A stretch of 64,000 nucleotides of DNA from Sphingobacterium sp. UGAL515B_05 (GTDB lineage: Bacteria; Bacteroidota; Bacteroidia; Sphingobacteriales; Sphingobacteriaceae): the NCBI RefSeq assembly GCF_033097525.1, contig NZ_CP109907.1:3410001-3474000 (forward strand), given 5' to 3'. Below are positions 1 through 9,039 of the stretch, one piece after another (positions within the stretch are counted from its first letter, which is position 1; the number at the start of each line of letters is the position of its first letter). The notes beneath the pieces were generated by a model. That model was given only the letters and a program-made list of their open reading frames with translations. It ran no database searches and was not told where the DNA came from. A program made the position numbers and the translations under genes.

Positions 1-1633
1 TGATCTTTCCATCGTTGTTAAAGTCTTCCCGTTCCACCAATAGTTTCTTCTGATTTAGGGTATCCTGCTCTGATTCTACACTCAGTCCAGTTGCTGCAAA
101 TTGAGCTTCATCTGTATTTAAACCCGTAGGTTGGACCGCATGTGGCGCTTTATGCGCATGATCTTTCATAAGCCAGTTGGCCATGATAGGAACAAATGTC
201 TGCGAAAGGAGAAAGGATATGATCATTGAAAATCCAATGGACAAAGCCAGGGGAAGAAATAACGAACCCGGGATGCCTGTCATGGTAAATGCCGGCGCAA
301 ATACGGCTAGTATACAGAGCAGGATCAATAATTTGGGTAAGGCGATCTCTTTACAGGCATCCCAGATAGCCAAGGCTTTGGGTTTGCCCATATCCAGATG
401 CTGGTGTATATTTTCTATCGTTACCGTACTTTCGTCGACCAGGATACCAATAGCCAAGGCTAGTCCGCTGAGGGACATGAGGTTGATGGTCTGCCCGAAG
501 AGCTTTAGAAAGAGCACGCCGGAGATCACGGATATCGGAATGGTTAGGATAACGATCAGTGCAGCTCTTCGATCACCTAAAAATAGGAGGACCATTAGTC
601 CGGTAAGGATAGCGCCGATTGCACCTTCGGTAATCAAACTCTTTACGGAATTAATGACATAGACGGATTGGTCAAATTCATAGGATAGTTTGACGTCGTC
701 GGGTAAATTTTCCTGAATTTTTGGTAAGGCTGCTTTTAAGTTTTGGACAACCTCCCAGGTTGAAGCATCGCCGGCTTTGGCAATACTGACGTACACGGAA
801 CGTTTGCCGTTGACCAAAGCATAGCCTGCGGTAACGTCGGCACCATCTTTTACGGTAGCAATATCGCCAAGGTAAAGATTTTGTACTCCACCTTTAAATA
901 GCGGGATTTTTTCAAAATCTTTGACATCCTTGATGGTATTGTTCGTTGGTGTAATGTAGTTTTTGTCCTGAATACGTACGTTTCCTGCCGGAGCGGTTTG
1001 ATTGTTCAGTCTTAGCGCTTCCACGACCTGATCGGGTGTCATATTGTGGCTCCGCATTAAATCGGGATCAACGTTGACCTCAATTGTACGTGGACTTCCC
1101 CCAAAAGGAGGGGGCGACAGTAGACCGGGGATTGACGTAAACGATGCCCGGACATAGACGTTGGCCAGATCTTGTAGTTCATTATTGGACCGTTTGCTAC
1201 TACTCAATACCAGCTGGCCTACAGGAAGGGAGGAGGCATCAAAACGAATGATGAAAGGCGGTTGTGAGCCTGGAGGAAAGGAGGCCTGGATCCGATTGGC
1301 CAGGGCACTTAGCTCGGCTGCAGCCTGTGCCATGTTGGTGTCTTCGTAATACGATACTTTCATTAAGGTCAGACCTTGAATATTCTTGGTCTCAATAGAC
1401 TTGACCCCATTGGCAAAAAGAAGGATATTGACGTAGTTTTTGGCAAAGTAAGATTCCATTTGATCCGGCGAATAGCCACCAAATGGATGGGCAATATAAA
1501 TAACCGGAAGGTTCATTTTTGGCAGGATATCCACCTTGATCGATCGAACGGCACCTATGCCAAAGACAATAAGTCCCAATACGAGTACGAGGATAGATAT
1601 CGGCTTGCGTAAGGCAAAACGTATTAAATTCAT
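1..1633 (-). CDS. RND family efflux permease, N-terminal part (runs off window)
   Basis: Inner-membrane proton-driven pump of the AcrB/MdtBC (HAE1-like) type that would export drugs or other small molecules through a TolC channel. About 544 residues are visible from the ATG at 1633; the C-terminal half lies beyond position 1. The N-terminus reads MNLIRFALRKPISILVLVLG, the usual RND first membrane helix, followed by the large periplasmic loop and TM2-TM6. The TM4 motif reads GILVDESTVTIENIH, so the second acidic residue of the usual Asp-Asp pair is Glu. The gene starts 10 bp after the TolC-type gene on the same strand, so the two are almost certainly one operon. No membrane-fusion protein is visible; it may lie past the left edge. 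Family call is firm; substrate unknown. Confidence 0.93.
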   Translation of the reverse strand, partial: MNLIRFALRKPISILVLVLGLIVFGIGAVRSIKVDILPKMNLPVIYIAHPFGGYSPDQMESYFAKNYVNILLFANGVKSIETKNIQGLTLMKVSYYEDTNMAQAAAELSALANRIQASFPPGSQPPFIIRFDASSLPVGQLVLSSSKRSNNELQDLANVYVRASFTSIPGLLSPPPFGGSPRTIEVNVDPDLMRSHNMTPDQVVEALRLNNQTAPAGNVRIQDKNYITPTNNTIKDVKDFEKIPLFKGGVQNLYLGDIATVKDGADVTAGYALVNGKRSVYVSIAKAGDASTWEVVQNLKAALPKIQENLPDDVKLSYEFDQSVYVINSVKSLITEGAIGAILTGLMVLLFLGDRRAALIVILTIPISVISGVLFLKLFGQTINLMSLSGLALAIGILVDESTVTIENIHQHLDMGKPKALAIWDACKEIALPKLLILLCILAVFAPAFTMTGIPGSLFLPLALSIGFSMIISFLLSQTFVPIMANWLMKDHAHKAPHAVQPTGLNTDEAQFAATGLSVESEQDTLNQKKLLVEREDFNNDGKI

Positions 1634-1643
1634 GTAATGTTAT

Positions 1644-3032
1644 TTATAGTTCTTTGTTGAAAATATCAAAATCTCCCGCAGCTGCGGCTTTTAGTAAAAG
1701 CGACTGCCAAAGATTGATGTGGACGATCTCTCGATCGGTTTCGGCTCTATTTAGTGTATAAAGGGTCTGCGTCACATCGACAAGCGTCGCTAGACCGTTT
1801 TTATACATCGTCATTTTTTGATTGTAAGCTTGCTGAGCTGCCGACACTTGTCGGGGAGCTTCTAGATCACTTTTTCGGGCCAATTGGATTTTCACATCAG
1901 CGGCATCCAGCTGTGCTGTCAATTGGGCTTCGGTAGTTTGGTATTCTTCCCTTAGGGCATCGTTCGTAAAGCGCTGTGCACTGATTTTTTTATTGATACG
2001 CGCAATCGAAGTCAGGTTCCAGTTTATGCCCAATCCCAAGAGATAATTTTGCCTACTGGGACGAACCCCTTGCCAATAATTTGTGCTATAGGCTTGTAAA
2101 TCCGTGATGTAGTCACTTTTAAAGCCAGATCCTCTGGTCTGAAAGACTCCAAAGGCACTTACAGTGGGAAGATACTCTTTGGTTGATAGTTTCAACTGCT
2201 GTTCGCCAAGTTCAATTTTACTTTTATAAAATTGCAGAATAGGATTACTTTCAATCAAGTTGTCTGAAAGGGGAGTTAGCTCGACGGGTGTTTTCTGAAC
2301 GAGCAAGGTGTCTATTTGCAGGTCTTTTGCTGGTATTCCCATCAATACTGTCAATTTGTTGTTTTGCTCCTTAACATTTTCACGGGCCTGATTGAGGCTG
2401 ATTTTAGCGCGCGATACTTCCGCTGAAGCAAGCGTTGAATCCACTCCGGGCAATATTCCGTTTTTTACTTTGGTGGCAGCAATATTCAAAAATACCAGTG
2501 CACGATCGAGATTCATCTGTTGATTTTTTTCCAATCGTTGACTAGCCAATAAATTGAGGTAAGCCGCAGCAATCTTGATTTTATGCTGGAACTGTTCCTG
2601 ACCGAGATCGGCCTGTAGTCGTTTGGTATCGGATTTGGCCAATTCGATACGTTCTTTTTTTCGTCCAAAGGTGTAAATGTCCCAATTGACATTGGCTAAG
2701 TAAAGCGCACCAAATGCGGCATTCCAATTTTGTTCTGGAAGAGCGGCTCCCGAAGAAGCTACACCCAGCCCACCAAATCCATACAGTGGACCATTTTGTC
2801 CGTTGACTGTTCCAAAGTCCTGTTGGGCTACGATGTTCAGATTGGGCCAAAAGTCGCGTTTGACTTGTTCATTGGTCTGCAGGGAGGACTGGAGATAATA
2901 TTCCTTTGCCTTGATATTTCCATAATTTGCAATACCCTGTTCTACGGCATCGCGAAGCGTAAGCTTCTGAGCGAAGGAAGAGGAGGTCGCAAGTGATACA
3001 GCCAATGACAGCACTAAATTCAATTTCAGCAT
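1644..3032 (-). CDS. TolC family outer-membrane efflux protein
   Basis: Outer-membrane channel of a tripartite efflux pump, 462 residues, close to the family's usual length. Residues 1-21 form a signal peptide ending SSSFAQ, followed by KLTLRDAVEQGI, the typical start of the first TolC helical repeat. Two long alpha-helical repeat regions rich in Gln, Ala and Lys follow, and the second contains the typical YNQKMTMYKNGLATLVDV stretch near the C-terminus. It is the first gene of a minus-strand operon with the RND permease 10 bp downstream, which fixes its role as the exit duct of that pump. The gene upstream, a sensor kinase, is divergent. It is not related to SusC/D transport. Substrate cannot be read from the sequence. 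Confidence 0.93.
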   Translation of the reverse strand: MLKLNLVLSLAVSLATSSSFAQKLTLRDAVEQGIANYGNIKAKEYYLQSSLQTNEQVKRDFWPNLNIVAQQDFGTVNGQNGPLYGFGGLGVASSGAALPEQNWNAAFGALYLANVNWDIYTFGRKKERIELAKSDTKRLQADLGQEQFQHKIKIAAAYLNLLASQRLEKNQQMNLDRALVFLNIAATKVKNGILPGVDSTLASAEVSRAKISLNQARENVKEQNNKLTVLMGIPAKDLQIDTLLVQKTPVELTPLSDNLIESNPILQFYKSKIELGEQQLKLSTKEYLPTVSAFGVFQTRGSGFKSDYITDLQAYSTNYWQGVRPSRQNYLLGLGINWNLTSIARINKKISAQRFTNDALREEYQTTEAQLTAQLDAADVKIQLARKSDLEAPRQVSAAQQAYNQKMTMYKNGLATLVDVTQTLYTLNRAETDREIVHINLWQSLLLKAAAAGDFDIFNKEL

Positions 3033-3202
3033 AGGTTATCTATCATTTTATGGACACGAAGATAGCGATGAGATGAATTGCGATGTCCCTTTAAAATGAT
3101 CTATAGCGTTTAAAAGTGACCAATTTAATTCGTCATTTATTTTTCTACTGTTATAAACTTAAAACTTTTACTTTGTAACAGATTTTTAACAAAAAAAGGA
3201 TT

Positions 3203-4213
3203 ATGAGAAAGGTTTTGGAGAACAAGGTGATACAGGAGATCGTGCTATTGATCTTTTCGTTTATCCTCTTTACTTTGAACGATTGGATTTTGATCCTGAG
3301 CTGGAAGGGATTTTTGATGGGGGTGTTCTATTTCTTGATCCTTTATGCGCATGCGCAATTGAATCGCTTTTTCCTGTTGCCATTGCTACTTAAGAAGAAT
3401 AAACCGCTGTTGTATATTTTGGCGTCGGTGGCAACACTACTGGTTTTTGCACTCATATTAAAAGAGCTAACGGATAATGTGATCTACAAGAATTGTTTTC
3501 TTTACAAGAATCTTGTTCAGAAAACGTTCCATTATCAATTTGGTGTATTATTGGGTTCGTTGATCTGTATATTGGGCAGTATCCAATTTATAGAGTTTTA
3601 TCGCTTCCAACGGGTGAAGACCCGACGTGAACTGCTTTCCAATCAGACGCAATTGTCCCATTTAAAAAAACAGCTCAATCCACATTTTTTATTCAATACA
3701 TTGAATACCATTTATGGTATTAATTTAAAGTATCCGGAACGTACCTCCGAATTGATCATCAAAGTTTCGCAGCTTCTCCGTTATCAGATGGAATGCAGCG
3801 ATCGGGAATTTGTCGGTATGGATGATGAGATCGATTTTATCTCAAGTTATATCGAGCTGGAGCGTGAACGGTTAGGCTATCGCACGAAAATTGAATTTGA
3901 TTATCAAAAAGAAGAAGATATCAATTATCAGATAGCGCCGATGCTATTGATTACTTTCGTAGAAAATGCTTTTAAACACGGAACCTGCAGTATTGAAGAT
4001 TGTTTTGTACATATTTCGATCAAGATTGAAAAAGGGAACTTATATTTGCATGTACGGAATTCTGTTCCCGTGAAGAAAAGGAATGTTTTTTCGGCGAAAA
4101 TAGGTCTGGAAAATACAATAGCGCGATTAAAGCTTTTGTATCCTAATCGGTATACATTAACGACAAATTCCAAAAAAGAGGAGTATGAGGTGTCATTGGT
4201 TATAAATCTTTAA
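3203..4213 (+). CDS. LytS/YehU-type sensor histidine kinase
   Basis: Membrane sensor kinase of 336 residues in the His_kinase (PF06580) class. About four hydrophobic segments fill residues 10-130 with no obvious periplasmic sensor domain. The phospho-acceptor motif QLNPHFLFNTLNT gives His161, and the ATPase part contains FVENAFKHG followed by a shortened C-terminal Gly-rich region (IGLENTIARLKLLYP). The ATG at 3203 follows an A-rich stretch. The stop is 3 bp before the ATG of the LytTR response regulator, so they form a classical kinase-regulator pair. Placement divergent from the efflux operon hints at its regulation, but that is inference. The activating signal is unknown. Confidence 0.92.
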   Translation: MRKVLENKVIQEIVLLIFSFILFTLNDWILILSWKGFLMGVFYFLILYAHAQLNRFFLLPLLLKKNKPLLYILASVATLLVFALILKELTDNVIYKNCFLYKNLVQKTFHYQFGVLLGSLICILGSIQFIEFYRFQRVKTRRELLSNQTQLSHLKKQLNPHFLFNTLNTIYGINLKYPERTSELIIKVSQLLRYQMECSDREFVGMDDEIDFISSYIELERERLGYRTKIEFDYQKEEDINYQIAPMLLITFVENAFKHGTCSIEDCFVHISIKIEKGNLYLHVRNSVPVKKRNVFSAKIGLENTIARLKLLYPNRYTLTTNSKKEEYEVSLVINL

Positions 4214-4216
4214 ACA

Positions 4217-4912
4217 ATGAATAAAAATAGCTGTATTGTGGTTGATGACGAACCTGCGGCGCATTATGTACTGGTAAATTATATTGAAAGAAGTACTGAT
4301 CTGCAGTTGGTCGCTCAGTGTTATAATGCTTTTGAGGCATTGGAGTTTCTTCGGGAGAACAAAGTAGATTTAATCTTCCTGGATATTGAAATGCCCGAAA
4401 TTAATGGGATGGAGTTTCTGAAGATGCTGGATAACCCGCCCAAAACGATTTTGACAACAGCATATTCCGAATACGCCTTGGAGAGTTATGATTATGGCGT
4501 TGTTGATTATCTGTTAAAACCTATTTCATTTCCTCGTTTTTTTAAAGCTGTTCAACGTTTTTTATCCTATAACACGGCTGTGTCACCCCAGGAAGAAGAA
4601 CCCAAATCAATTAGTATACGCATGGATGGCCGTATTATTGACGTTAAATTATCGCAGATCGATTTTATCCAGAGCTTTGGCAATTACGTGAAAATTGTCA
4701 CTCCTAGTCAGACATTTTTGACCGCAAGCACCACCCAGCAAATTCTCACACAGGTGCCGGCATCAAAGTTTATCCGTATCCACAAATCTTACATTGCTTC
4801 GATCAATAAGGTGATCAAATATGAGCATGGAATGGTACAGATCAATAATACGTCCCTACCGGTCGGTATTACTTTCCGTCGGGAGTTACAGGAGCGGCTA
4901 GCCAATAAATAG
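4217..4912 (+). CDS. LytTR family DNA-binding response regulator
   Basis: Cytoplasmic response regulator of 231 residues, partner of the kinase directly upstream (3 bp gap). Residues 5-120 form a receiver domain with acidic pair Asp10/Asp11, phospho-acceptor Asp56 in LIFLDIEMP, and the conserved Thr and Lys (TTAYSEYAL, YLLKPI). Residues about 130-231 form a LytTR DNA-binding domain with the typical FIQSFGNYVKI and RIHKSYIASI motifs. LytTR regulators usually bind pairs of short direct repeats upstream of a few target genes; none was recognised with confidence here. The divergent TolC/RND operon is the nearest plausible target. Confidence 0.93.
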   Translation: MNKNSCIVVDDEPAAHYVLVNYIERSTDLQLVAQCYNAFEALEFLRENKVDLIFLDIEMPEINGMEFLKMLDNPPKTILTTAYSEYALESYDYGVVDYLLKPISFPRFFKAVQRFLSYNTAVSPQEEEPKSISIRMDGRIIDVKLSQIDFIQSFGNYVKIVTPSQTFLTASTTQQILTQVPASKFIRIHKSYIASINKVIKYEHGMVQINNTSLPVGITFRRELQERLANK

Positions 4913-5025
4913 TGCTAAGCTATGAAGCCGTTGGATCAGGTATCGCCGTTCTTGTCAATTCACAGTATATCATGTCGTAGCATATTATTTCGCAGCATAT
5001 CATGTGAAGAAGAAAGTTCTCTCAT

Positions 5026-5502
5026 TTAGCTGCAAGTGCTGATGCTGACGTTGGGGGTGTGCAAGACCGGAAAGTTTACTGAATTGGCAATAAAACAATA
5101 TTCACTTGCTTTTTGATGTAATTCAATGGCCTGTGCAATCATCGTTGCATCTTTTACCCGGACCGAAGGATTTAGCGTAACTTCTTTAAAACGGCCTTTT
5201 CCACTTTCTTCTTCAAGCATGATCGCTGTTGCATGGTCTACATATTCTTCTACAATAATTTTATTGACCGAGCAGAAATGCAGGTACCATAACATATGGC
5301 AGGAGGACAGGGAGGCAAGCAATAGTTCTTCGGGATTGTGTTTGCTGGGGTCTCCCAGGAACGCTGGATCCGAAGAACCTTCAATCTCAGCTTTGCCGTC
5401 AATGCTAATGCGATGGCTTCTTTCGTAGTTTTTATAATGATCGGTTCCGCTGCCGCGATTTCCTGTCCACGTAATTGTGGCGATGTAATTATGCTGTTTC
5501 AT
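5026..5502 (-). CDS. OsmC family peroxiredoxin-like protein
   Basis: Cytoplasmic thiol-dependent (hydro)peroxidase of the OsmC/Ohr superfamily, 158 residues. Two conserved cysteines are visible: Cys68 in LASLSSCHMLW and Cys136 in SEYCFIANS, the pair used by this family to reduce organic peroxides. The N-terminal ITWTGNRGSGT segment and the NPEELLLASLSSC motif resemble the stand-alone OsmC-like group common in Bacteroidota. It stands alone and divergent from lpdA, with a 382 bp intergenic region between. A joint oxidative-stress role with lpdA (which could reduce lipoylated partners) is conceivable, but nothing in the sequence proves it. Confidence 0.9.
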   Translation of the reverse strand: MKQHNYIATITWTGNRGSGTDHYKNYERSHRISIDGKAEIEGSSDPAFLGDPSKHNPEELLLASLSSCHMLWYLHFCSVNKIIVEEYVDHATAIMLEEESGKGRFKEVTLNPSVRVKDATMIAQAIELHQKASEYCFIANSVNFPVLHTPNVSISTCS

Positions 5503-5884
5503 TTGAAAATAATCGTTTGACGCTGTTGGTGCTAATCTGGAAGCAAGTTAAAGAATATCCCTTTATTCTAAACATAAGCACAATCTCTTCGGCGTAGAAT
5601 TGACTTTCATATTATTTTTTTTGATCTATTTTTTTTATTTATAATATACTGATTGGTATTTTATTTGTAGGTTTGTACTGATTTTAATTAAATACAATAT
5701 TTATGTATAGTACGGTGTTTTCTGTTGTTTTTAAATATACCTTTTGGTATTTTATTTTATGTTATGATTGGCGTATGTATTGAAATTTTTATCGTAGCCT
5801 TTTGGATGGTGGCAACTATACGGGGCGTACTTGTAAGACCTTTTTTGGTCGTGAATAATTCTGTTAACTAAAAATAGTTCGTAT
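5503..5884. promoter_or_regulatory. Divergent intergenic region osmC-like / lpdA with 14-bp direct repeats
   Basis: Very AT-rich 382 bp region without a coding frame. It must hold both divergent promoters. An exact 14-base direct repeat, ttggtattttattt, occurs at 5653-5666 and 5744-5757 (91 bp apart, start to start). A TAnnTTTG-type -7 box, taggtttg, lies at 5668-5675 on the plus strand, but no TTTG box sits at the right distance upstream of it. The repeats could be regulator sites or chance similarity in AT-rich DNA. Confidence 0.35.
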
Positions 5885-7288
5885 ATGGAACAATATGATT
5901 TGGTTGTCATTGGGTCTGGCCCAGGCGGCTATGTTGCGGCGATTCGCAGTGCCCAATTGGGGTATAAAACCGCACTTGTAGAGAAATATGATACATTGGG
6001 TGGTACCTGTACCAATGTGGGCTGTATTCCCACAAAGGCAATTTTGGATAGTACGCATCATTATCATGAAGCACAGCATCATTTTGCTGCACACGGGATT
6101 CAGGTAGTGGGGCTATCGGTGGACTTTGATCGACTGTATGCGCGTAAAGATAAAGTGGTGTTGCAAAATACGCAGGGGTTGGATTTCCTGATGAAAAAGA
6201 ATAAGGTAACAGTGATCCATGGAACGGCTTCTTTTGTCAATAATTCAACGGTGGAGATTGCTACATCAGCGGGGGAACGGCTGTCCCTTGGAGCAAAGAA
6301 ATTTATCATCGCTACGGGTTCCAAACCAGCGACTGTTCCGGGAGTAACCATAGATAAAAAACGTATAATCAGCTCAACAGAGGCGTTGTCTTTGCAAGAG
6401 AAGCCAGATAAAATCGTTATTATCGGCGGCGGTGTAATTGGGGTTGAGATGGCATCCATATTCAATAGATTGGGTTGTGAGGTCACGATTATCGAATATG
6501 CCGATCGTCTCCTTGCCAATATGGATCATGAATTGGGAGATGCATTGAAAAAGATACTGCTGCATGATGGCATTAAAATTTTGCTTGAACAGGCTGTTTA
6601 CAAAACAGAAAATGTAGGCACTGCGGCAAACGTTTTCTTTAGGGATCGAGCTGGTAACGAGCAGCAGTTACAGGCGGATTATATTTTGGTCGCTGTCGGA
6701 CGGAAAGCATTTACAGCGGGGCTTGGTTTGGAGAATACAGCTGTTCAATTGGATGCGAGAGGGATGATCGTTACCAACGAGCAGTTACAGACGGCCGTTC
6801 CTCACATTTATGCTATTGGTGATGTGATCGGCGGAGCTATGCTGGCTCATAAAGCTGAAGAAGAAGCAATCTTTGTTGTCGAACATATCGACGGCCAAAA
6901 ACCAAAGGTACATTACGATCGGATCCCTAGCGTGGTTTATACCTGGCCTGAAGTGGCTTCCGTTGGCGCAACAGAAGAGGAGCTCAAAGCAAAGGGTATA
7001 ACGTATACGATTGGGAAATTCCCGTTTTCCGCCAATGCCCGTGCCCGTGCGGGGATGGATACGCAAGGTTTTGTAAAGGTGTTGGCCGATCCGAAATATG
7101 GCGAACTTTTGGGGGTTCATATCATTGGAGCACGTGCGGCCGATCTGATCGCCCAAGGTGTTTTGGGCTTGGAATATGAAATCACCGCCGATAGCATGGC
7201 AAGGGTGTCTTATGCACATCCTACTTATTCGGAGGTCTTGATGGAAGCGCATACCATTGCTTCGGGACGGCCATCCGTAAATATATAA
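5885..7288 (+). CDS. lpdA: Dihydrolipoyl dehydrogenase (E3)
   Basis: FAD/NAD-dependent disulfide oxidoreductase that reoxidises dihydrolipoamide in 2-oxoacid dehydrogenase and glycine-cleavage complexes; 467 residues, the normal length. FAD motif VIGSGPGGYVAA at residues 8-19, redox-active Cys42/Cys47 in GGTCTNVGCIPTKA, NAD motif IIGGGVIGVEMAS near residue 180, second FAD motif YAIGDVIGG, and C-terminal SYAHPTYSEVLMEA supplying the catalytic His with its Glu partner. It stands alone: no E1 or E2 gene is adjacent, so it probably serves complexes encoded elsewhere. A long inverted repeat follows the stop (7298-7370). Confidence 0.95.
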   Translation: MEQYDLVVIGSGPGGYVAAIRSAQLGYKTALVEKYDTLGGTCTNVGCIPTKAILDSTHHYHEAQHHFAAHGIQVVGLSVDFDRLYARKDKVVLQNTQGLDFLMKKNKVTVIHGTASFVNNSTVEIATSAGERLSLGAKKFIIATGSKPATVPGVTIDKKRIISSTEALSLQEKPDKIVIIGGGVIGVEMASIFNRLGCEVTIIEYADRLLANMDHELGDALKKILLHDGIKILLEQAVYKTENVGTAANVFFRDRAGNEQQLQADYILVAVGRKAFTAGLGLENTAVQLDARGMIVTNEQLQTAVPHIYAIGDVIGGAMLAHKAEEEAIFVVEHIDGQKPKVHYDRIPSVVYTWPEVASVGATEEELKAKGITYTIGKFPFSANARARAGMDTQGFVKVLADPKYGELLGVHIIGARAADLIAQGVLGLEYEITADSMARVSYAHPTYSEVLMEAHTIASGRPSVNI

Positions 7289-7297
7289 GTATCCTAT

Positions 7298-7370
7298 GCG
7301 CCTTTTCGATGAAGAACAAAATGTATTTCTTTTAGAAGAGCTAAGTGTATTCCCTTCGTAGAAAAGGCGC
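7298..7370 (+). terminator. Inverted repeat after lpdA, possible terminator or leader structure
   Basis: Perfect 10-bp arms gcgccttttc (7298-7307) and gaaaaggcgc (7361-7370), 53 bases apart. Pairing can extend to a further GAAG/CTTC block after three mismatches. A run of T follows about 10 bases later (7380-7387). It begins 10 bp after the lpdA stop, so it could end lpdA transcription. The loop is longer than usual for an intrinsic terminator, so a different role, such as an mRNA 3' end structure, is possible. Confidence 0.45.
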
Positions 7371-7384
7371 TGCTTGTCTATTTT

Positions 7385-7416
7385 TTTGGATACAAACATC
7401 AATTTGTCTATGTTTG
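7385..7416 (+). promoter_or_regulatory. Bacteroidota-type promoter of the Crp/Fnr gene
   Basis: TTTG at 7385-7388 and tatgtttg (TAnnTTTG) at 7409-7416 are separated by 20 bp, exactly the -33/-7 layout known for Bacteroidota sigma-ABfA promoters. The predicted transcript would start around 7422, giving a short leader before the ATG at 7439. The -33 box overlaps the T-run that follows the lpdA inverted repeat. Confidence 0.65.
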
Positions 7417-7438
7417 TTGCGTATCATCCTTTGTTTTT

Positions 7439-8008
7439 ATGGACAAACAGCTATTGTTGAAGAGTATTCAGAAAGAGATCGACCTCACGGAAGATGAAAT
7501 CGTACGTCTATTGGCTGTTGTGGTATCCAAAAAAGTGAAGAAGAAACAATATTTGCTGTTGGAGGGCGATCTGAGCAGGTACACTATTTTTGTCGCTTCG
7601 GGTTGTCTAAGAAGTTATTGCGTGGATGAAAACGGCTTTCAGTATATTCAACAGTTTGCTCCCGAAGGCTGGTGGATCGGCGATATGTATAGTTTGGTAA
7701 CCGGAAAACCGGGCAACCTATACATTGATGCGGTATTTGAATCTGAGGTATGGATGATTTCCAAAGTAGATCTGCATCGGCTCTATCAGGAGATTCCGAA
7801 ACTGAATGTCTATTTTCGGATACTTGCCGAAAATGCATTGGTTTATTATCAAAGTCGATCGATGGAGAATCTCCGTCTAGCTGCCAAAGAACGTTACGAA
7901 AAGTTCTGTACACGTTATCCTACATTGATCGACTGTCTTCCGCAGAAACAAGTTGCCGCATATATCGGCGTTACGCCCGAATTTTTAAGCAAAATGCTGC
8001 ATCAGTAG
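7439..8008 (+). CDS. Crp/Fnr family transcriptional regulator
   Basis: Cyclic-nucleotide-binding-fold regulator of 189 residues, the common length for Bacteroidota members. Residues about 20-135 form the cNMP-binding jelly roll (YLLLEGDLSRYTIFVASGCLR). The C-terminal third holds a helix-turn-helix with the typical QVAAYIGVTPEFLSKML, ending only a few residues later. No Cys cluster for an Fe-S centre is present, so oxygen sensing of the Fnr type is unlikely. It has its own promoter and converges on the LysR gene at 8046. Bacteroidota members often control stress or fermentation genes, but its target here is unknown. Confidence 0.9.
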   Translation: MDKQLLLKSIQKEIDLTEDEIVRLLAVVVSKKVKKKQYLLLEGDLSRYTIFVASGCLRSYCVDENGFQYIQQFAPEGWWIGDMYSLVTGKPGNLYIDAVFESEVWMISKVDLHRLYQEIPKLNVYFRILAENALVYYQSRSMENLRLAAKERYEKFCTRYPTLIDCLPQKQVAAYIGVTPEFLSKMLHQ

Positions 8009-8045
8009 CGGAAATCGGGCTATCGGCAAGAAATTGCCCGGTGAT

Positions 8046-8942
8046 CTACCATTTCTCTTTTAACAGCGTTTCCAATTGACTAATTTCTTCCTGATACATG
8101 GTTTTCTTTCTCGTTCCAAAGTAAAGTATATTCTCCACGGGAGAAGTCCCTTCCCAGATTAGTTTTATTTTTCCGGATGCAAGTGCTTCGGCACAAAGGA
8201 AGTCGGGAACAATGGAAAAGCCAGTATTGTTGCTCAAGCAACGTATAATTGAACTGATATTTGGAACGATATAATTGGGGCTGAAGTCCGGATGTTCGCC
8301 AAAGTGTGTCGACCAATAGTTTTTTAAATGATCCATATCGGCAGCCGTGCTATACCACAATTGTTTTTTTAGAAGCTGGGCTGCTTCCTTAATTTTATTG
8401 TCGCTCAGTAGTGACTCGAGTGTGGATGTGTCGGTCTGACACCCTGCAATCAAGACAATGCGCTCTTTTGAGAAAGCTTCGTATTGTAGATTCTGCTGGT
8501 TTCCTTTTTGAGGTGTAATAATAAGATCCAATAAACCATTATCAAGATCCTGCTGCATCTGAGGATATTCTCCAAATTTGATAATTAAATTAAAGGGGAG
8601 CTGTGCAATATGTTCTTCCAATGTGTATTGAAAGGTCTCAAAACACATTCCGATACTGATTGTGACACGTTCGTCCAATGCACGCTTGTGAAAATGCTGT
8701 TCACCGGTTTCTAGTTTTTTAAGTGGGTCAATAACATAGTTGTACAAGATTTTCCCCTTTTCGGTCGGCACCATTCTTCGCGCAGATCGATCAAAAAGCT
8801 TGTGTCCGGTAAAGGCTTCCAGGGAATTCAGATGTAGGCTGACACCAGGTTGAGAAATAAACAATTCCTGTGCAGCTGCAGATAATGTTCCGGTTTCATA
8901 GATTGCCTTAAATGTACGAAGCCATTCTAAGTTCCATTTCAT
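8046..8942 (-). CDS. LysR family transcriptional regulator
   Basis: DNA-binding regulator of 298 residues from the preferred ATG at 8942; an in-frame ATG ten codons upstream (8972) lies inside the operator-like palindrome and is less likely. Residues 1-60 form the winged HTH, with MKWNLEWLRTFKAIYETGTL and AAQELFISQPGVSLHL. Residues about 90-295 form the LysR substrate-binding domain. It is divergent from the mdaB-like gene with only about 100 bp between them, the typical arrangement for a LysR protein that controls its neighbour, probably in response to quinones or another redox signal (inference). Confidence 0.92.
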   Translation of the reverse strand: MKWNLEWLRTFKAIYETGTLSAAAQELFISQPGVSLHLNSLEAFTGHKLFDRSARRMVPTEKGKILYNYVIDPLKKLETGEQHFHKRALDERVTISIGMCFETFQYTLEEHIAQLPFNLIIKFGEYPQMQQDLDNGLLDLIITPQKGNQQNLQYEAFSKERIVLIAGCQTDTSTLESLLSDNKIKEAAQLLKKQLWYSTAADMDHLKNYWSTHFGEHPDFSPNYIVPNISSIIRCLSNNTGFSIVPDFLCAEALASGKIKLIWEGTSPVENILYFGTRKKTMYQEEISQLETLLKEKW

Positions 8943-8955
8943 AGTTATTATTTTT

Positions 8956-8991
8956 ATGATACAAATATACAATTTAAATTATTTGTATGAT
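8956..8991. promoter_or_regulatory. 36-bp palindrome, probable LysR operator
   Basis: Arms atgatacaaata (8956-8967) and tatttgtatgat (8980-8991) are inverted repeats matching at 11 of 12 positions, separated by 12 AT-rich bases. It lies between the divergent LysR and mdaB-like genes. LysR proteins classically bind such interrupted dyads (T-N11-A cores). The left arm also contains CAAATATA, which read on the minus strand is TATATTTG, a TAnnTTTG -7 box suited to the LysR gene, so binding could autorepress it. Confidence 0.6.
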
Positions 8992-9039
8992 TTAAAAATA
9001 TGATAGAAATTTGTGTTATCAATAAGAAAAATTATAGAA

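Noticed and set aside
1376..1612. Plus-strand frames inside 177-1612
   Set aside because: All are antisense to the RND permease, whose own frame gives clear family motifs throughout.
5026..8008. osmC-like, lpdA and crp as one operon
   Set aside because: osmC-like is on the opposite strand and a textbook promoter lies before the crp gene, so these are separate units.
9013..9039. GTG start of the mdaB-like gene
   Set aside because: The family begins at MKIFIINGG, encoded from 9040, and the upstream codons add unrelated residues.
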